From positions 1-9,513 of the forward strand of contig JAKLIM010000118.1 in NCBI GenBank assembly GCA_022709605.1: a DNA stretch of 9,513 nt, written 5' to 3'. Below, one piece after another: positions 1 through 7,007 of the stretch. This DNA comes from Bacteroidota bacterium. Lineage in GTDB: Bacteria; Bacteroidota; Bacteroidia; Bacteroidales; Paludibacteraceae. The position numbers and the translations under genes are program-made. The notes under the pieces were generated by a model. That model searched no databases. It saw only the letters and a list, made by a program, of their open reading frames with translations, and was not told where the DNA came from. Numbering within the stretch: the first letter of the stretch is position 1; every line of letters starts with the position of its first letter.

Positions 1-393
1 CAATTTAAACAACACGGAATTAAAATTACATCTGATGGTCGATTTATAATCGATCCTTTCTCCTATCAAACATCCGACCCAAAAGTTTTTGCCGGAGGCG
101 ATGCCGTGACCGGACCTTCGACAGCTGCACAAGCCATGGGAATGGGCCGCAAAGCAGCAGAATCGATTGATTTAATTTTGATGAAAGAAAAAAGATTCCA
201 ATTGCTTTTCAAAGAATTTAATTACAATAACCAAATTCCTTCAAATCTGAAAGCAAGTCCGAAAAACAGGTCATTTAAACTTGCCGTATCCGAAAGAGTC
301 GGCAATTTTCACGAAGTTGATGGCGGTTATACCGGCGAGCAGGCACGAAACGAAGTTAACAGATGCCTGAGATGCGATATAAAGTGTGAGTAA
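1..393 (+). CDS. GltD-like FAD/NAD(P)-dependent oxidoreductase, C-terminal fragment (5' end outside window)
   Basis: The reading frame is open from base 1 and encodes the last 130 residues of a flavoprotein of the glutamate synthase small-subunit (GltD) type. These proteins pass electrons between NAD(P)H, FAD and iron-sulfur partners in the cytoplasm. The diagnostic C-terminal FAD-binding motif KVFAGGDAVTGPSTAAQAMG is present, followed by the helix GRKAAESID. The tail ends RCLRCDIKCE, a Cys-rich end common in GltD-like electron-transfer subunits. The stop codon lies 89 bases before an [FeFe] hydrogenase gene on the same strand, so the two are probably one operon and this protein is probably the hydrogenase's pyridine-nucleotide-side partner. 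Whether it is free-standing or fused to a NuoF-like domain cannot be seen. The family is clear; the exact substrate (NADH or NADPH) is not. Confidence 0.85.
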   Translation, partial: QFKQHGIKITSDGRFIIDPFSYQTSDPKVFAGGDAVTGPSTAAQAMGMGRKAAESIDLILMKEKRFQLLFKEFNYNNQIPSNLKASPKNRSFKLAVSERVGNFHEVDGGYTGEQARNEVNRCLRCDIKCE

Positions 394-482
394 ATTTTTG
401 AATATTAACTAATTAAATACTTTCAAAATTCATTTTTTATGAAATGTAAATCTGAAATGGATGTAGAAAGTTCAAATATAAT

Positions 483-2240
483 ATGAAAATCACGATAAAT
501 AATCAAGCATTTGAGGTTAATTCAGATATAACTCTGCTTGCAGCATGCGAATCGGCAGGAATAAAAATTCCTACTTTGTGTTTTCTGAAAGATGTATCGA
601 AGAATGCATCATGTGGTGTTTGCGTTGTAGAAGTAAAAGGCGCCCGAACTCTATTGCGTTCATGCATTACCAAAGTTGCCGAAGGGATGGAGATATTCAC
701 CAACAGTGCGCGGGTAATGGAAGCACGCAAAACCAATGTTGAATTGCTTTTAGCCAATCACCCCAACGACTGCCTTATTTGCGACCGAAATATGAATTGT
801 GAGTTGCAAAATCTGACTTATGTATTTGGTATTGAAGGCAGACGATTTGTGCGCACCAGAAAAGAACATCTGAAAATTGATGATTCATCATTATCATTAA
901 TTCGAGATCCTGAAAAATGCATTTTGTGTGGCCGATGCGTGGCTGTATGTAGCGAAGTGCAAACTGTAAAAGCCATTGACTTTGCAGGAAGAGGCATTAA
1001 AAGCAAAATTTCTACTTATCTGGATCAGGGAATGGGCGTAGTAGCATGTACCAATTGCGGACAATGCGCTTTGGTTTGTCCAACAGGAGCCATAACCGAA
1101 AAAAGCGCAGTTTCGGAAGTTTGGGAAGCCATTCAAAATCCTGAAAAGGTGGTACTTGTACAAACTGCTCCGGCCATTCGTGTGGGAATAGGTGAAGCCA
1201 TGGGAATGCCCGACGGAAGTTTGGTGACCGGAAAAATGGTGGCAGGTTTGCGCAGGTTAGGATTCTCAAAAGTTTTCGATACAAACTTCACAGCCGACCT
1301 TACCATAATTGAAGAAGGCAACGAGCTGATTAACAGGATTAAAACAGGCGGAACACTTCCAATGATTACTTCCTGCTCACCCGGATGGATTAAATTTATC
1401 GAACATTTCTATCCAAAATCATTAAATCATCTTTCATCCTGCAAATCGCCACAACAAATGTTCGGTGCCATTGCCAAAACGTATTATGCCGAAAAAACGG
1501 GTATCGATCCGCGGAATATTGTGGTAGTTTCGATAATGCCATGTACTGCAAAAAAATATGAAGCAAAAAGACCCGAAATGGATGGAGCATTCAATTATTG
1601 GAAAAACAAATTAAATCTGAATGACAAAGATCAATTTTTCGATGTCGATTTCGTGCTGACGACCCGTGAATTGTCGCGTATGCTGAAACAAACCGGCATC
1701 AATTTTGCTCAACTTCCCGAAGAAAATTTCGACCATCCGCTGGGAGAATCAACCGGAGCCGCAGTTATTTTCGGAGCCACCGGTGGGGTTATGGAAGCCG
1801 CTTTGCGTACAGCTTACGAGGTTTTCACCGGAAAAACATTGCCCGGAATTGATTTGAAAGCTATACGTGGAATGAATGGAATTCGTGAAGCCGAAATTGA
1901 CCTTGATGGCACAAAAATAAAGGTAGCCGTAGCACATACATTGAAAAATGCACGCATACTGCTCGATGAAATTGAAACCGGAAAATCACCTTACACATTT
2001 ATTGAAGTAATGACGTGCCCCGGAGGTTGCCTTGGCGGTGGCGGGCAGCCGATCCCAACTAATGCATTGATCCGGCAAAAACGTGCAGCGTCAATTTACT
2101 TAGAAGATGCGATGAAGGGAATCAGAAAATCGCACGAAAATCCCGAAATTCTGACCCTTTATAATGACTTTTTGAAAGAACCGCTGGGAGAAAAATCGCA
2201 TCATTTACTTCATACACATTATGTTGAAAGAGGATATTGA
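483..2240 (+). CDS. hydA: Group A [FeFe] hydrogenase catalytic subunit (HydA-like)
   Basis: A 585-residue cytoplasmic enzyme that interconverts protons plus electrons and H2, of the large CpI-type architecture. Domains in order: N-terminal [2Fe-2S] ferredoxin (C33, C44, C47, C61); His/Cys-ligated [4Fe-4S] site (H93, C97, C100, C106); two ferredoxin [4Fe-4S] sites (C146, C149, C152, C156 and C189, C192, C195, C199); the H-cluster domain with L1 TSCSPGW (C298), L2 MPCTAKK (C354) and L3 TCPGGCLGGGG (C512, C516); and a C-terminal small-subunit-like segment (about 525-580). Proton-path residues E278, E281, R285 and S318 match CpI-type enzymes by spacing. L1 has Ser299 where prototypes have a second Cys. 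The upstream GltD-like gene suggests an NAD(P)-linked, possibly bifurcating complex. The maturases HydEFG are not in the window. The ATG start directly precedes the ferredoxin domain. No strong Shine-Dalgarno sequence is visible. Confidence 0.96.
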   Translation: MKITINNQAFEVNSDITLLAACESAGIKIPTLCFLKDVSKNASCGVCVVEVKGARTLLRSCITKVAEGMEIFTNSARVMEARKTNVELLLANHPNDCLICDRNMNCELQNLTYVFGIEGRRFVRTRKEHLKIDDSSLSLIRDPEKCILCGRCVAVCSEVQTVKAIDFAGRGIKSKISTYLDQGMGVVACTNCGQCALVCPTGAITEKSAVSEVWEAIQNPEKVVLVQTAPAIRVGIGEAMGMPDGSLVTGKMVAGLRRLGFSKVFDTNFTADLTIIEEGNELINRIKTGGTLPMITSCSPGWIKFIEHFYPKSLNHLSSCKSPQQMFGAIAKTYYAEKTGIDPRNIVVVSIMPCTAKKYEAKRPEMDGAFNYWKNKLNLNDKDQFFDVDFVLTTRELSRMLKQTGINFAQLPEENFDHPLGESTGAAVIFGATGGVMEAALRTAYEVFTGKTLPGIDLKAIRGMNGIREAEIDLDGTKIKVAVAHTLKNARILLDEIETGKSPYTFIEVMTCPGGCLGGGGQPIPTNALIRQKRAASIYLEDAMKGIRKSHENPEILTLYNDFLKEPLGEKSHHLLHTHYVERGY

Positions 2241-2287
2241 ATTTAATTAAAAAGGAGGATTATTAAAATCCTCCTTTTTAATTAAAT
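2241..2287. terminator. Bidirectional intrinsic terminator between convergent genes
   Basis: The arms at 2241-2261 and 2267-2287 are perfectly complementary (21 bp) around a 5-base loop. The stem core is AAAAAGGAGGATT / AATCCTCCTTTTT, giving a U-tract in both transcript directions. It starts directly after the hydrogenase stop codon, and the stop codon of the convergent acyltransferase-like gene lies within the arm, so one element serves both transcripts. Confidence 0.9.
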
Positions 2288-3199
2288 ATCAATTCGTTTT
2301 TTGCCTACTCCATCGTCAACAACTACTTTTTCAGGTGGAAGCAGCAGTTGCTCCGGTTTATTCAAAATTTTTTCAATTAATCGCATTGACGAGGCATAAT
2401 AAAAACCATCACAAATTCGCTCGTCTAATACAAATTTAAGTTGGATACTCTTCACTGCTTTTATTGTTCCATCATTTTCAATCACATTTTTTCTTGACTT
2501 TTTACCCATAGCTCCAAAAATGCTACAAGTACCAAATTCGTACAAATGGTGGTAAATTGAATCAATTCCTATTGAACCAATATTGGTAAGGAAAATACTT
2601 GTGTGAAACGGGCTTGCATTAAAAAGGAATTTGGGCATAAGACCAATGCGATCCAATTGTTTTATCAGAAAAATAACTGTACGCAATAAAAAATCAGGCA
2701 GATAACCCATCATTTTAGAGATGAAATCCGAAGAATTTTCATGACCCACTTGTTGGTTACTTAATACTTCTTTATTTGTTTTTTCTACAATATCCTTTAA
2801 ACAGTCGGTAGGTAAATAGTATGGTTTGATAACAGTTTCTTCTGCTATCATTGTCATCGCCCGTTTAATAACCAATGAAAAACTCAAATGATTACGGGTA
2901 AATATTTTATTCCAAACGATAAAACGGTTTAAATAAGGGCGTTGCGAAATAAGCCGAACCAATGATGCAATCACTACATGCATAATTGATAAATCGGGCA
3001 TTTCTACTTTATGTTTTTTGATAAATGATTCAATAATATCGATGGGAATTTTTACCTGAAAGAAAACCTCTGAATCAACGCGGGTAGGTAGAATAAATGG
3101 AGCAACTGAAAATATTGGATCGGCTTTTCGAATACGCCAGCCATCATATCTGTCACCAAAACTCCAACCATAATATTTCAATGTGTTGATTTTTTCCAT
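2282..3199 (-). CDS. Stand-alone 2-oxoacid dehydrogenase E2 / CAT-fold acyltransferase-like protein with altered active site
   Basis: About 305 residues from the chosen ATG at 3199; an in-frame TTG at 3235 would add 12. The second half resembles the catalytic domain of E2 dihydrolipoyl acyltransferases and chloramphenicol acetyltransferase: HTSIFLTNIGSIGID corresponds to the E2 'FTISNLG..G' strand, and LDERICDGFYYASSM corresponds to the active-site segment usually written DHRxxDG. The catalytic His is therefore Glu here, while the following Asp-Gly is kept. There is no lipoyl domain and no peripheral-subunit-binding domain, and no E1 or E3 gene is nearby, so this is not a normal pyruvate dehydrogenase component. 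I infer a divergent acyltransferase or a non-catalytic relative; the substrate is unknown. I prefer the ATG because a promoter-like TAATTTTG overlaps the TTG. It lies downstream of recQ on the same strand. Confidence 0.72.
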   Translation of the reverse strand: MEKINTLKYYGWSFGDRYDGWRIRKADPIFSVAPFILPTRVDSEVFFQVKIPIDIIESFIKKHKVEMPDLSIMHVVIASLVRLISQRPYLNRFIVWNKIFTRNHLSFSLVIKRAMTMIAEETVIKPYYLPTDCLKDIVEKTNKEVLSNQQVGHENSSDFISKMMGYLPDFLLRTVIFLIKQLDRIGLMPKFLFNASPFHTSIFLTNIGSIGIDSIYHHLYEFGTCSIFGAMGKKSRKNVIENDGTIKAVKSIQLKFVLDERICDGFYYASSMRLIEKILNKPEQLLLPPEKVVVDDGVGKKRIDI

Positions 3200-3232
3200 T
3201 CCCTTTTCTATTTTGATTGTAATTTTAGAATT

Positions 3233-3240
3233 CAAAATTA
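3233..3240 (-). promoter_or_regulatory. Possible Bacteroidota -7 element (TAnnTTTG) for the acyltransferase-like gene
   Basis: Read on the minus strand, these bases are TAATTTTG, an exact match to the Bacteroidota -7 pattern TAnnTTTG. Transcription would begin a few bases downstream and leave a leader of about 25 bases before the ATG at 3199. I see no good -33 TTTG at 19-21 bases upstream, and in AT-rich DNA a chance match is plausible. Confidence 0.35.
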
Positions 3241-3274
3241 CAAAAAATAAACAGAAAACTGCACCACATCTGTT

Positions 3275-5182
3275 TTAATCGTTGTGAATTTTCCTCAACT
3301 TCATTTTTTCATCTTGTTCCAACTCTTGATTATCAAACATAAACCGAATAACCTGTAATGTTTTTTGCTCTTTAAAGTTTAATTTTTTAACAATTGAATT
3401 CACCGTGCAAGACTCTATTGTCAGATGTTGAAGTATTTCTTTTTGAATATTCTTAAATTCCTCATCCGACAAATGTTTATCTTTATTTTTCTGACAGATA
3501 TCACATATTCCACAAGGAGTAGTATTTTTTTCGCCGAAATAAGAAAGTAAAACCTGACTGCGGCAAATATTTTCTTCCTGCGCGTAATCGAGTACACTTT
3601 TTATACGGGCAATGTATCTTTCGCGGCGATCATCATACGCTTCTTTTCCAAGCACAATGCGTTCGGTGGCTTCACGTTCGTGCGTAAATGTGAGGAATGG
3701 CGTTTTTTTTCGGGGAATGTATTGAATTATTTGTTCTTTTGCCAATCCAACCAACTGATTATAAACCTGATCACGCGTCCAGTTTAGACGTTTGGCAATC
3801 AAATCCTCGTTGATATAAGCCGGGTCAGTAAAAAGTCCGGTGTAGGAACGCAGCAAAATGTGAATTAATTTATCCTGTTCCGAATTTTGTTTTAGTTTGT
3901 ATAAATCGTCTTTTATTACAGTGAAAAGAACCCGCGATGAGTTGTCCTGTTCTTCGGTAAGATCAATGTAACCAGCTTGTTGCAATATTTTGAGACAGTT
4001 ATGCGAAATGAGAATCGGCAATTTGAATTTGGCGCAAAAATCGGCAATATCGAAACCAAATACCCTGTCGAGTCCGGAACCAATGCCGATTTCGAGGTAG
4101 TTACACAAAGCATCGTAAACTTTCAATACTATCTCTTTTCCCGGAAATGTATCCGAAACACGTTTACGCATTTTTACGGCATCCCCATTGTTATAGAGCA
4201 TCACGGCATACGCTTTTTGCTCGTCACGTCCGGCTCGACCTGCTTCCTGAAAATAGGCTTCGAGCGAATCGGGCAAATCAATATGTACTACGGAACGAAC
4301 TTCGGCCTTGTCTATCCCCATTCCAAAAGCATTGGTTGAAACAATTACACGAGTTTCGCCCGATTTCCAACGACTCTGGCGTTCATCTTTGGTTTCGTTT
4401 TTAAGTCCGGCGTGGAAGTGCTCGGCTGAAACGCCATTGATATTCAGAAAATCAGCAATTTCTTTGGTTTTCTTTCTATTTCGGACATAAACCACCGAAG
4501 TTCCGGGAACATTGTTCAGAATTTTAAGTAGTTGTTCGTCTTTGTTTTCGGTAATGCGAACCACATAAGCCAGATTGCTGCGCGAAAAACTTTTCTGAAA
4601 AATATTTTTCTGTTTAAAATGCAATTTCTCCTGAATATCGTCAACAACCTGCGGTGTAGCGGTAGCCGTTAAAGCCAGGATTGGAACATCCGGAAGAACA
4701 TCCCTGATTTCAGCGATTTTAAGGTACGATGGTCTGAAATCGTAACCCCACTGCGAAATGCAATGCGATTCGTCCACGGCGATCATACAAATACGTGTTT
4801 GTTTTATTTTTTCGAGGAAAATGGAAGTAGAAAGTCGCTCGGGCGAAACGTAAAGGAATTTATACGCTTCGAAAACGCAGTTGTCGAGCGTAGTCATGAT
4901 TTCGTCGTTTGTCATTCCCGAGTAAATGGCAGCAGCCCGAATATCACGTTTTTTGAGATTCTCCACCTGATCTTTCATCAAAGCAATCAGCGGCGTAACC
5001 ACAATGCAAACACCTTCCATAGCCAGTGCCGGTACCTGAAAAGTAAGCGATTTTCCGCCGCCGGTAGGCATTAAACCAAGCGTATCTTTGCCGGCAGCAA
5101 TGCTCTGGATGATATCGCCCTGCAACGAACGAAACGCATCGTAGCCCCAGTATTGCTTGAGTATGGAAAGAAATTGTTGCAT
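3275..5182 (-). CDS. recQ: RecQ-family ATP-dependent DNA helicase
   Basis: A 635-residue superfamily 2, 3'-5' DNA helicase acting in recombination and replication-fork repair. Visible motifs in order: the conserved N-terminal FRSLQGDII; Walker A TGGGKS (40-45); TPLIALMKDQV (63-73); DESH Walker B (137-140); the RecQ aromatic-rich loop SQWGYDFRPSY (143-153); LTATAT (171-176); and motif VI QEAGRAGRD (312-320). The zinc site C540, C557, C560, C563 sits in a segment strongly resembling the RecQ zinc motif (LLSYFG...PCGICDIC). About 150-170 residues separate the helicase core from this zinc site, much more than in E. coli RecQ; the intervening stretch looks partly winged-helix-like. No clear HRDC domain follows. 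The ATG is 6 bases after the stop of the upstream TonB-domain gene, so the two are probably cotranscribed. Bacteroidota often carry more than one RecQ, so this may not be the main one. Confidence 0.95.
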   Translation of the reverse strand: MQQFLSILKQYWGYDAFRSLQGDIIQSIAAGKDTLGLMPTGGGKSLTFQVPALAMEGVCIVVTPLIALMKDQVENLKKRDIRAAAIYSGMTNDEIMTTLDNCVFEAYKFLYVSPERLSTSIFLEKIKQTRICMIAVDESHCISQWGYDFRPSYLKIAEIRDVLPDVPILALTATATPQVVDDIQEKLHFKQKNIFQKSFSRSNLAYVVRITENKDEQLLKILNNVPGTSVVYVRNRKKTKEIADFLNINGVSAEHFHAGLKNETKDERQSRWKSGETRVIVSTNAFGMGIDKAEVRSVVHIDLPDSLEAYFQEAGRAGRDEQKAYAVMLYNNGDAVKMRKRVSDTFPGKEIVLKVYDALCNYLEIGIGSGLDRVFGFDIADFCAKFKLPILISHNCLKILQQAGYIDLTEEQDNSSRVLFTVIKDDLYKLKQNSEQDKLIHILLRSYTGLFTDPAYINEDLIAKRLNWTRDQVYNQLVGLAKEQIIQYIPRKKTPFLTFTHEREATERIVLGKEAYDDRRERYIARIKSVLDYAQEENICRSQVLLSYFGEKNTTPCGICDICQKNKDKHLSDEEFKNIQKEILQHLTIESCTVNSIVKKLNFKEQKTLQVIRFMFDNQELEQDEKMKLRKIHND

Positions 5183-5188
5183 GGAAAA

Positions 5189-6769
5189 CTATTTCAGTCG
5201 GAAATTTATTGGCATTAAATATTTTACGGATACAGGTTTACCTCTTTGCTTACCTGGAATCCATAGAGGCATTTTATTAACCAATCTTATTGCTTCATCT
5301 ATAAGCAATGGGTACTTACCTTTTGCAGCTTCTACATTTACAACATTACCAGTTTGATTGATAACAAAAGAAAGAATTATCCTGTCTTCTTCTTCATTAT
5401 CTTTTGAAATTTCGGGATATTCAATATTTTGGCTAATATATTGAAATAACGCCTGATCACCGCCCGGAAATACAGGCATTTGTTCAACTACTTGAAATAC
5501 GATATCACCATCAACTAATTGAGTTGAGTCAAGATACTGTATTGTTGTGATCAGTCCCTTATTTGATTTTGTTTCAAAACTAAATTTTACATTTTTTTGT
5601 TGAGTTTTTTTAATGGTCAGATTATTTAATTCCAGCAAACTTAAATCAAAATTATCAGGCAAAATTTCATTATCGAGGAGTACAACTGGTTGATTAAACC
5701 CTAATTTCTTTGAGTTATCAAAAAATCTAATATATGCCAAATTTCCCTTTTCAATCGAAAATGAATAGGGTAAACTAATAAGGGAGTTCTGCTTTTTATC
5801 CTTTATCGTTAAAGGAATCCAGTTTTTAAAAGACCTTATTTTATTAATTATTTCTAACTGAAACAATCTAATGCCCTCATTCTCAATTCCTAAATGTGAC
5901 AAATTACCCAAAGAGTCAATTACGAAATGTAAAACATTGCTTTCCGTTAGTTTAAGTTCTTGAGCATTAACCCGATACCGGATGTTATTTGCTAAAAACT
6001 TTTCAAATTCGGTTTTCCCACCCGGGAAGACTGATATATCGGAAGATACATCGATTAACTTCAATTCTTTTTTAAGTGAATCTAATGTGTTTTCAGAAAT
6101 TATTTTTGTTCTGACTGTATTGAGGAACATAACTCCAAACTGAGCCAAAGAACCATATTTTTTAATAAGATCAACTTGTTTTACTTTAGGATATGGTTTT
6201 TCAAAATTACCTGAGGTTATAAAATCGGGATTTAAAGCTTCTACATTAAAATTAAGAGGTAGAAGTATATCATCAATAACAATGGGAATAGAAGTTAATG
6301 GTACCTTTATACTTATTGTGTCTTTCTGAACATAATTTTGTTTTGTTTTTTCAATAAAGAAACTTACAGGAAATATATAATATGAAGATACTTTTTTTTC
6401 TCCCACAAGTGCAGGAATCCAGTCAGGAAAAGTTTTTAATACCCGAATTGCTTCATTATTTAATTCTGTATTAATCCCTTTTATTATACTATAACTATCT
6501 GCTTTTCCATTACTTCTAATTATAAATCTTACTATAACTCTACCTTCAATGTTATTTTTTAATGAAGAATCAGGATAATGAAATTGTTGTTTTATAAGGT
6601 TAAATGCCTTAATTATTCCACCTTGAAACTCAGCTTGTACATCCACATTATTATACACAGTATCTTTTATCAGTTCATTACTGTTAATATTTTGAGCTGA
6701 TAGCTGAAATGCATGTTGAATGACAAATGTAGAGATTAATAATAATATAAATTTTGTTCGCTGATTCAT
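5189..6769 (-). CDS. Secreted protein with three TonB C-terminal-like modules and two plug-like segments
   Basis: A 526-residue protein with an N-terminal signal peptide (basic start, hydrophobic 7-22, likely cleavage near LSAQ at 23-26), so probably periplasmic or exported. Three TonB C-terminal-type modules are visible at about 38-140, 240-340 and 422-526. Each has an FxGG or FPGG turn, a V.RFII / LHFVI / LSFVI strand and a W-I-P signature (DWIP, NWIP, LWIPG). The third is the most canonical (VFPGGDQALFQYI, DEAIRLVNKMPLWIPGKQRG, LMPINFRLK). The linkers at about 160-222 (PIVIDDILLPLNF ... NPDFI ... YGSLAQFGVMFLNT) and 360-412 (PVVLLDNEILPDNF ... NKGLITTI) resemble the 'DG..., NP.DI..., YG..G.NGVI.ITTK' pattern of TonB-receptor plug domains. 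There is no membrane-anchor-plus-proline-rich region as in true TonB, so classical energy transduction is doubtful. Function is unknown; it may bind receptors or the cell wall. Confidence 0.75.
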   Translation of the reverse strand: MNQRTKFILLLISTFVIQHAFQLSAQNINSNELIKDTVYNNVDVQAEFQGGIIKAFNLIKQQFHYPDSSLKNNIEGRVIVRFIIRSNGKADSYSIIKGINTELNNEAIRVLKTFPDWIPALVGEKKVSSYYIFPVSFFIEKTKQNYVQKDTISIKVPLTSIPIVIDDILLPLNFNVEALNPDFITSGNFEKPYPKVKQVDLIKKYGSLAQFGVMFLNTVRTKIISENTLDSLKKELKLIDVSSDISVFPGGKTEFEKFLANNIRYRVNAQELKLTESNVLHFVIDSLGNLSHLGIENEGIRLFQLEIINKIRSFKNWIPLTIKDKKQNSLISLPYSFSIEKGNLAYIRFFDNSKKLGFNQPVVLLDNEILPDNFDLSLLELNNLTIKKTQQKNVKFSFETKSNKGLITTIQYLDSTQLVDGDIVFQVVEQMPVFPGGDQALFQYISQNIEYPEISKDNEEEDRIILSFVINQTGNVVNVEAAKGKYPLLIDEAIRLVNKMPLWIPGKQRGKPVSVKYLMPINFRLK

Positions 6770-6797
6770 AACTTTTGTTTAAATTAATATGATGGAA

Positions 6798-6805
6798 CAA
6801 AGATA
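6798..6805 (-). promoter_or_regulatory. Bacteroidota -7 element (TAnnTTTG) upstream of the TonB-module gene
   Basis: The minus-strand sequence here is TATCTTTG, an exact fit to TAnnTTTG. It lies 28 bases before the ATG and just downstream of the terminator of the preceding minus-strand element, a logical place for a new transcription unit covering the TonB-module gene and recQ. No clear -33 TTTG is seen; the region upstream is T-rich. Confidence 0.5.
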
Positions 6806-6830
6806 TAAAAATATTAAAAGGAATAAAATT

Positions 6831-6861
6831 AAAAAAGGGAAACTTTCGCTTCCCTTTTTTT
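6831..6861 (-). terminator. Intrinsic terminator of the degenerate Bfd-like copy
   Basis: Arms at 6831-6841 and 6850-6860 pair as AAAAAAGGGAA / TTCCCTTTTTT. In the minus-strand transcript the inner part folds further to a C(GAAA)G tetraloop (GGGAAGC-GAAA-GUUUCCC, one G-U pair) with a U-tract. The plus-strand version has an A-C mismatch, so the minus direction is favoured. The 30 bases at 6831-6860 are identical to the terminator of the second copy. Confidence 0.85.
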
Positions 6862-7007
6862 CATTTTCCATTCACTTCGTCGAGTATTTCCTGCAGGTCG
6901 TCGTGGCAACTTCCACAAACTGCGCCTGCTTCAATCGCATCGCCAATATCTTCTATGGTTTTACAATCGTGTTTTATAATTCCTTTTACAATTTTACTTT
7001 TGCACAT
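6861..7007 (-). pseudogene. 5'-truncated Bfd-like [2Fe-2S] protein copy
   Basis: Read on the minus strand from the ATG at 7007 this encodes 48 residues (MCKSKIVKG... to ...LDEVNGK, stop TGA). A TTG at 7022 would give 53 residues, and an in-frame TAA lies just before that. It is a paralogue of the intact gene at 8364-8546 but lacks the residues matching the N-terminal CTC pair (C8 and C10 there). It keeps the CGSC pair and two other Cys (C2 and C15 from the ATG). Without the CxC pair a standard Bfd-type [2Fe-2S] cluster cannot be ligated, so I call it a decayed duplicate. The C-terminal half differs from the intact copy mostly by silent changes, so a short expressed protein cannot be excluded. 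Confidence 0.65.

Noticed and set aside
503..1321. Several 60-90 codon minus-strand frames within the hydrogenase gene
   Set aside because: Antisense to strongly conserved cluster-binding motifs; the Cys- and Phe-rich peptides are typical of shadow translation.
3200..3235. TTG start at 3235 giving a 317-residue acyltransferase-like protein
   Set aside because: The TTG lies within the TAATTTTG promoter-like element, and the 12 extra residues (NSKITIKIEKG...) show no family resemblance; the ATG at 3199 is the better start, though this is not certain.
3977..4404. Open + strand frames of 85-120 codons inside the recQ gene
   Set aside because: Antisense to conserved RecQ motifs, with no recognisable domain and no promoter or start context; a by-product of codon bias on the opposite strand.
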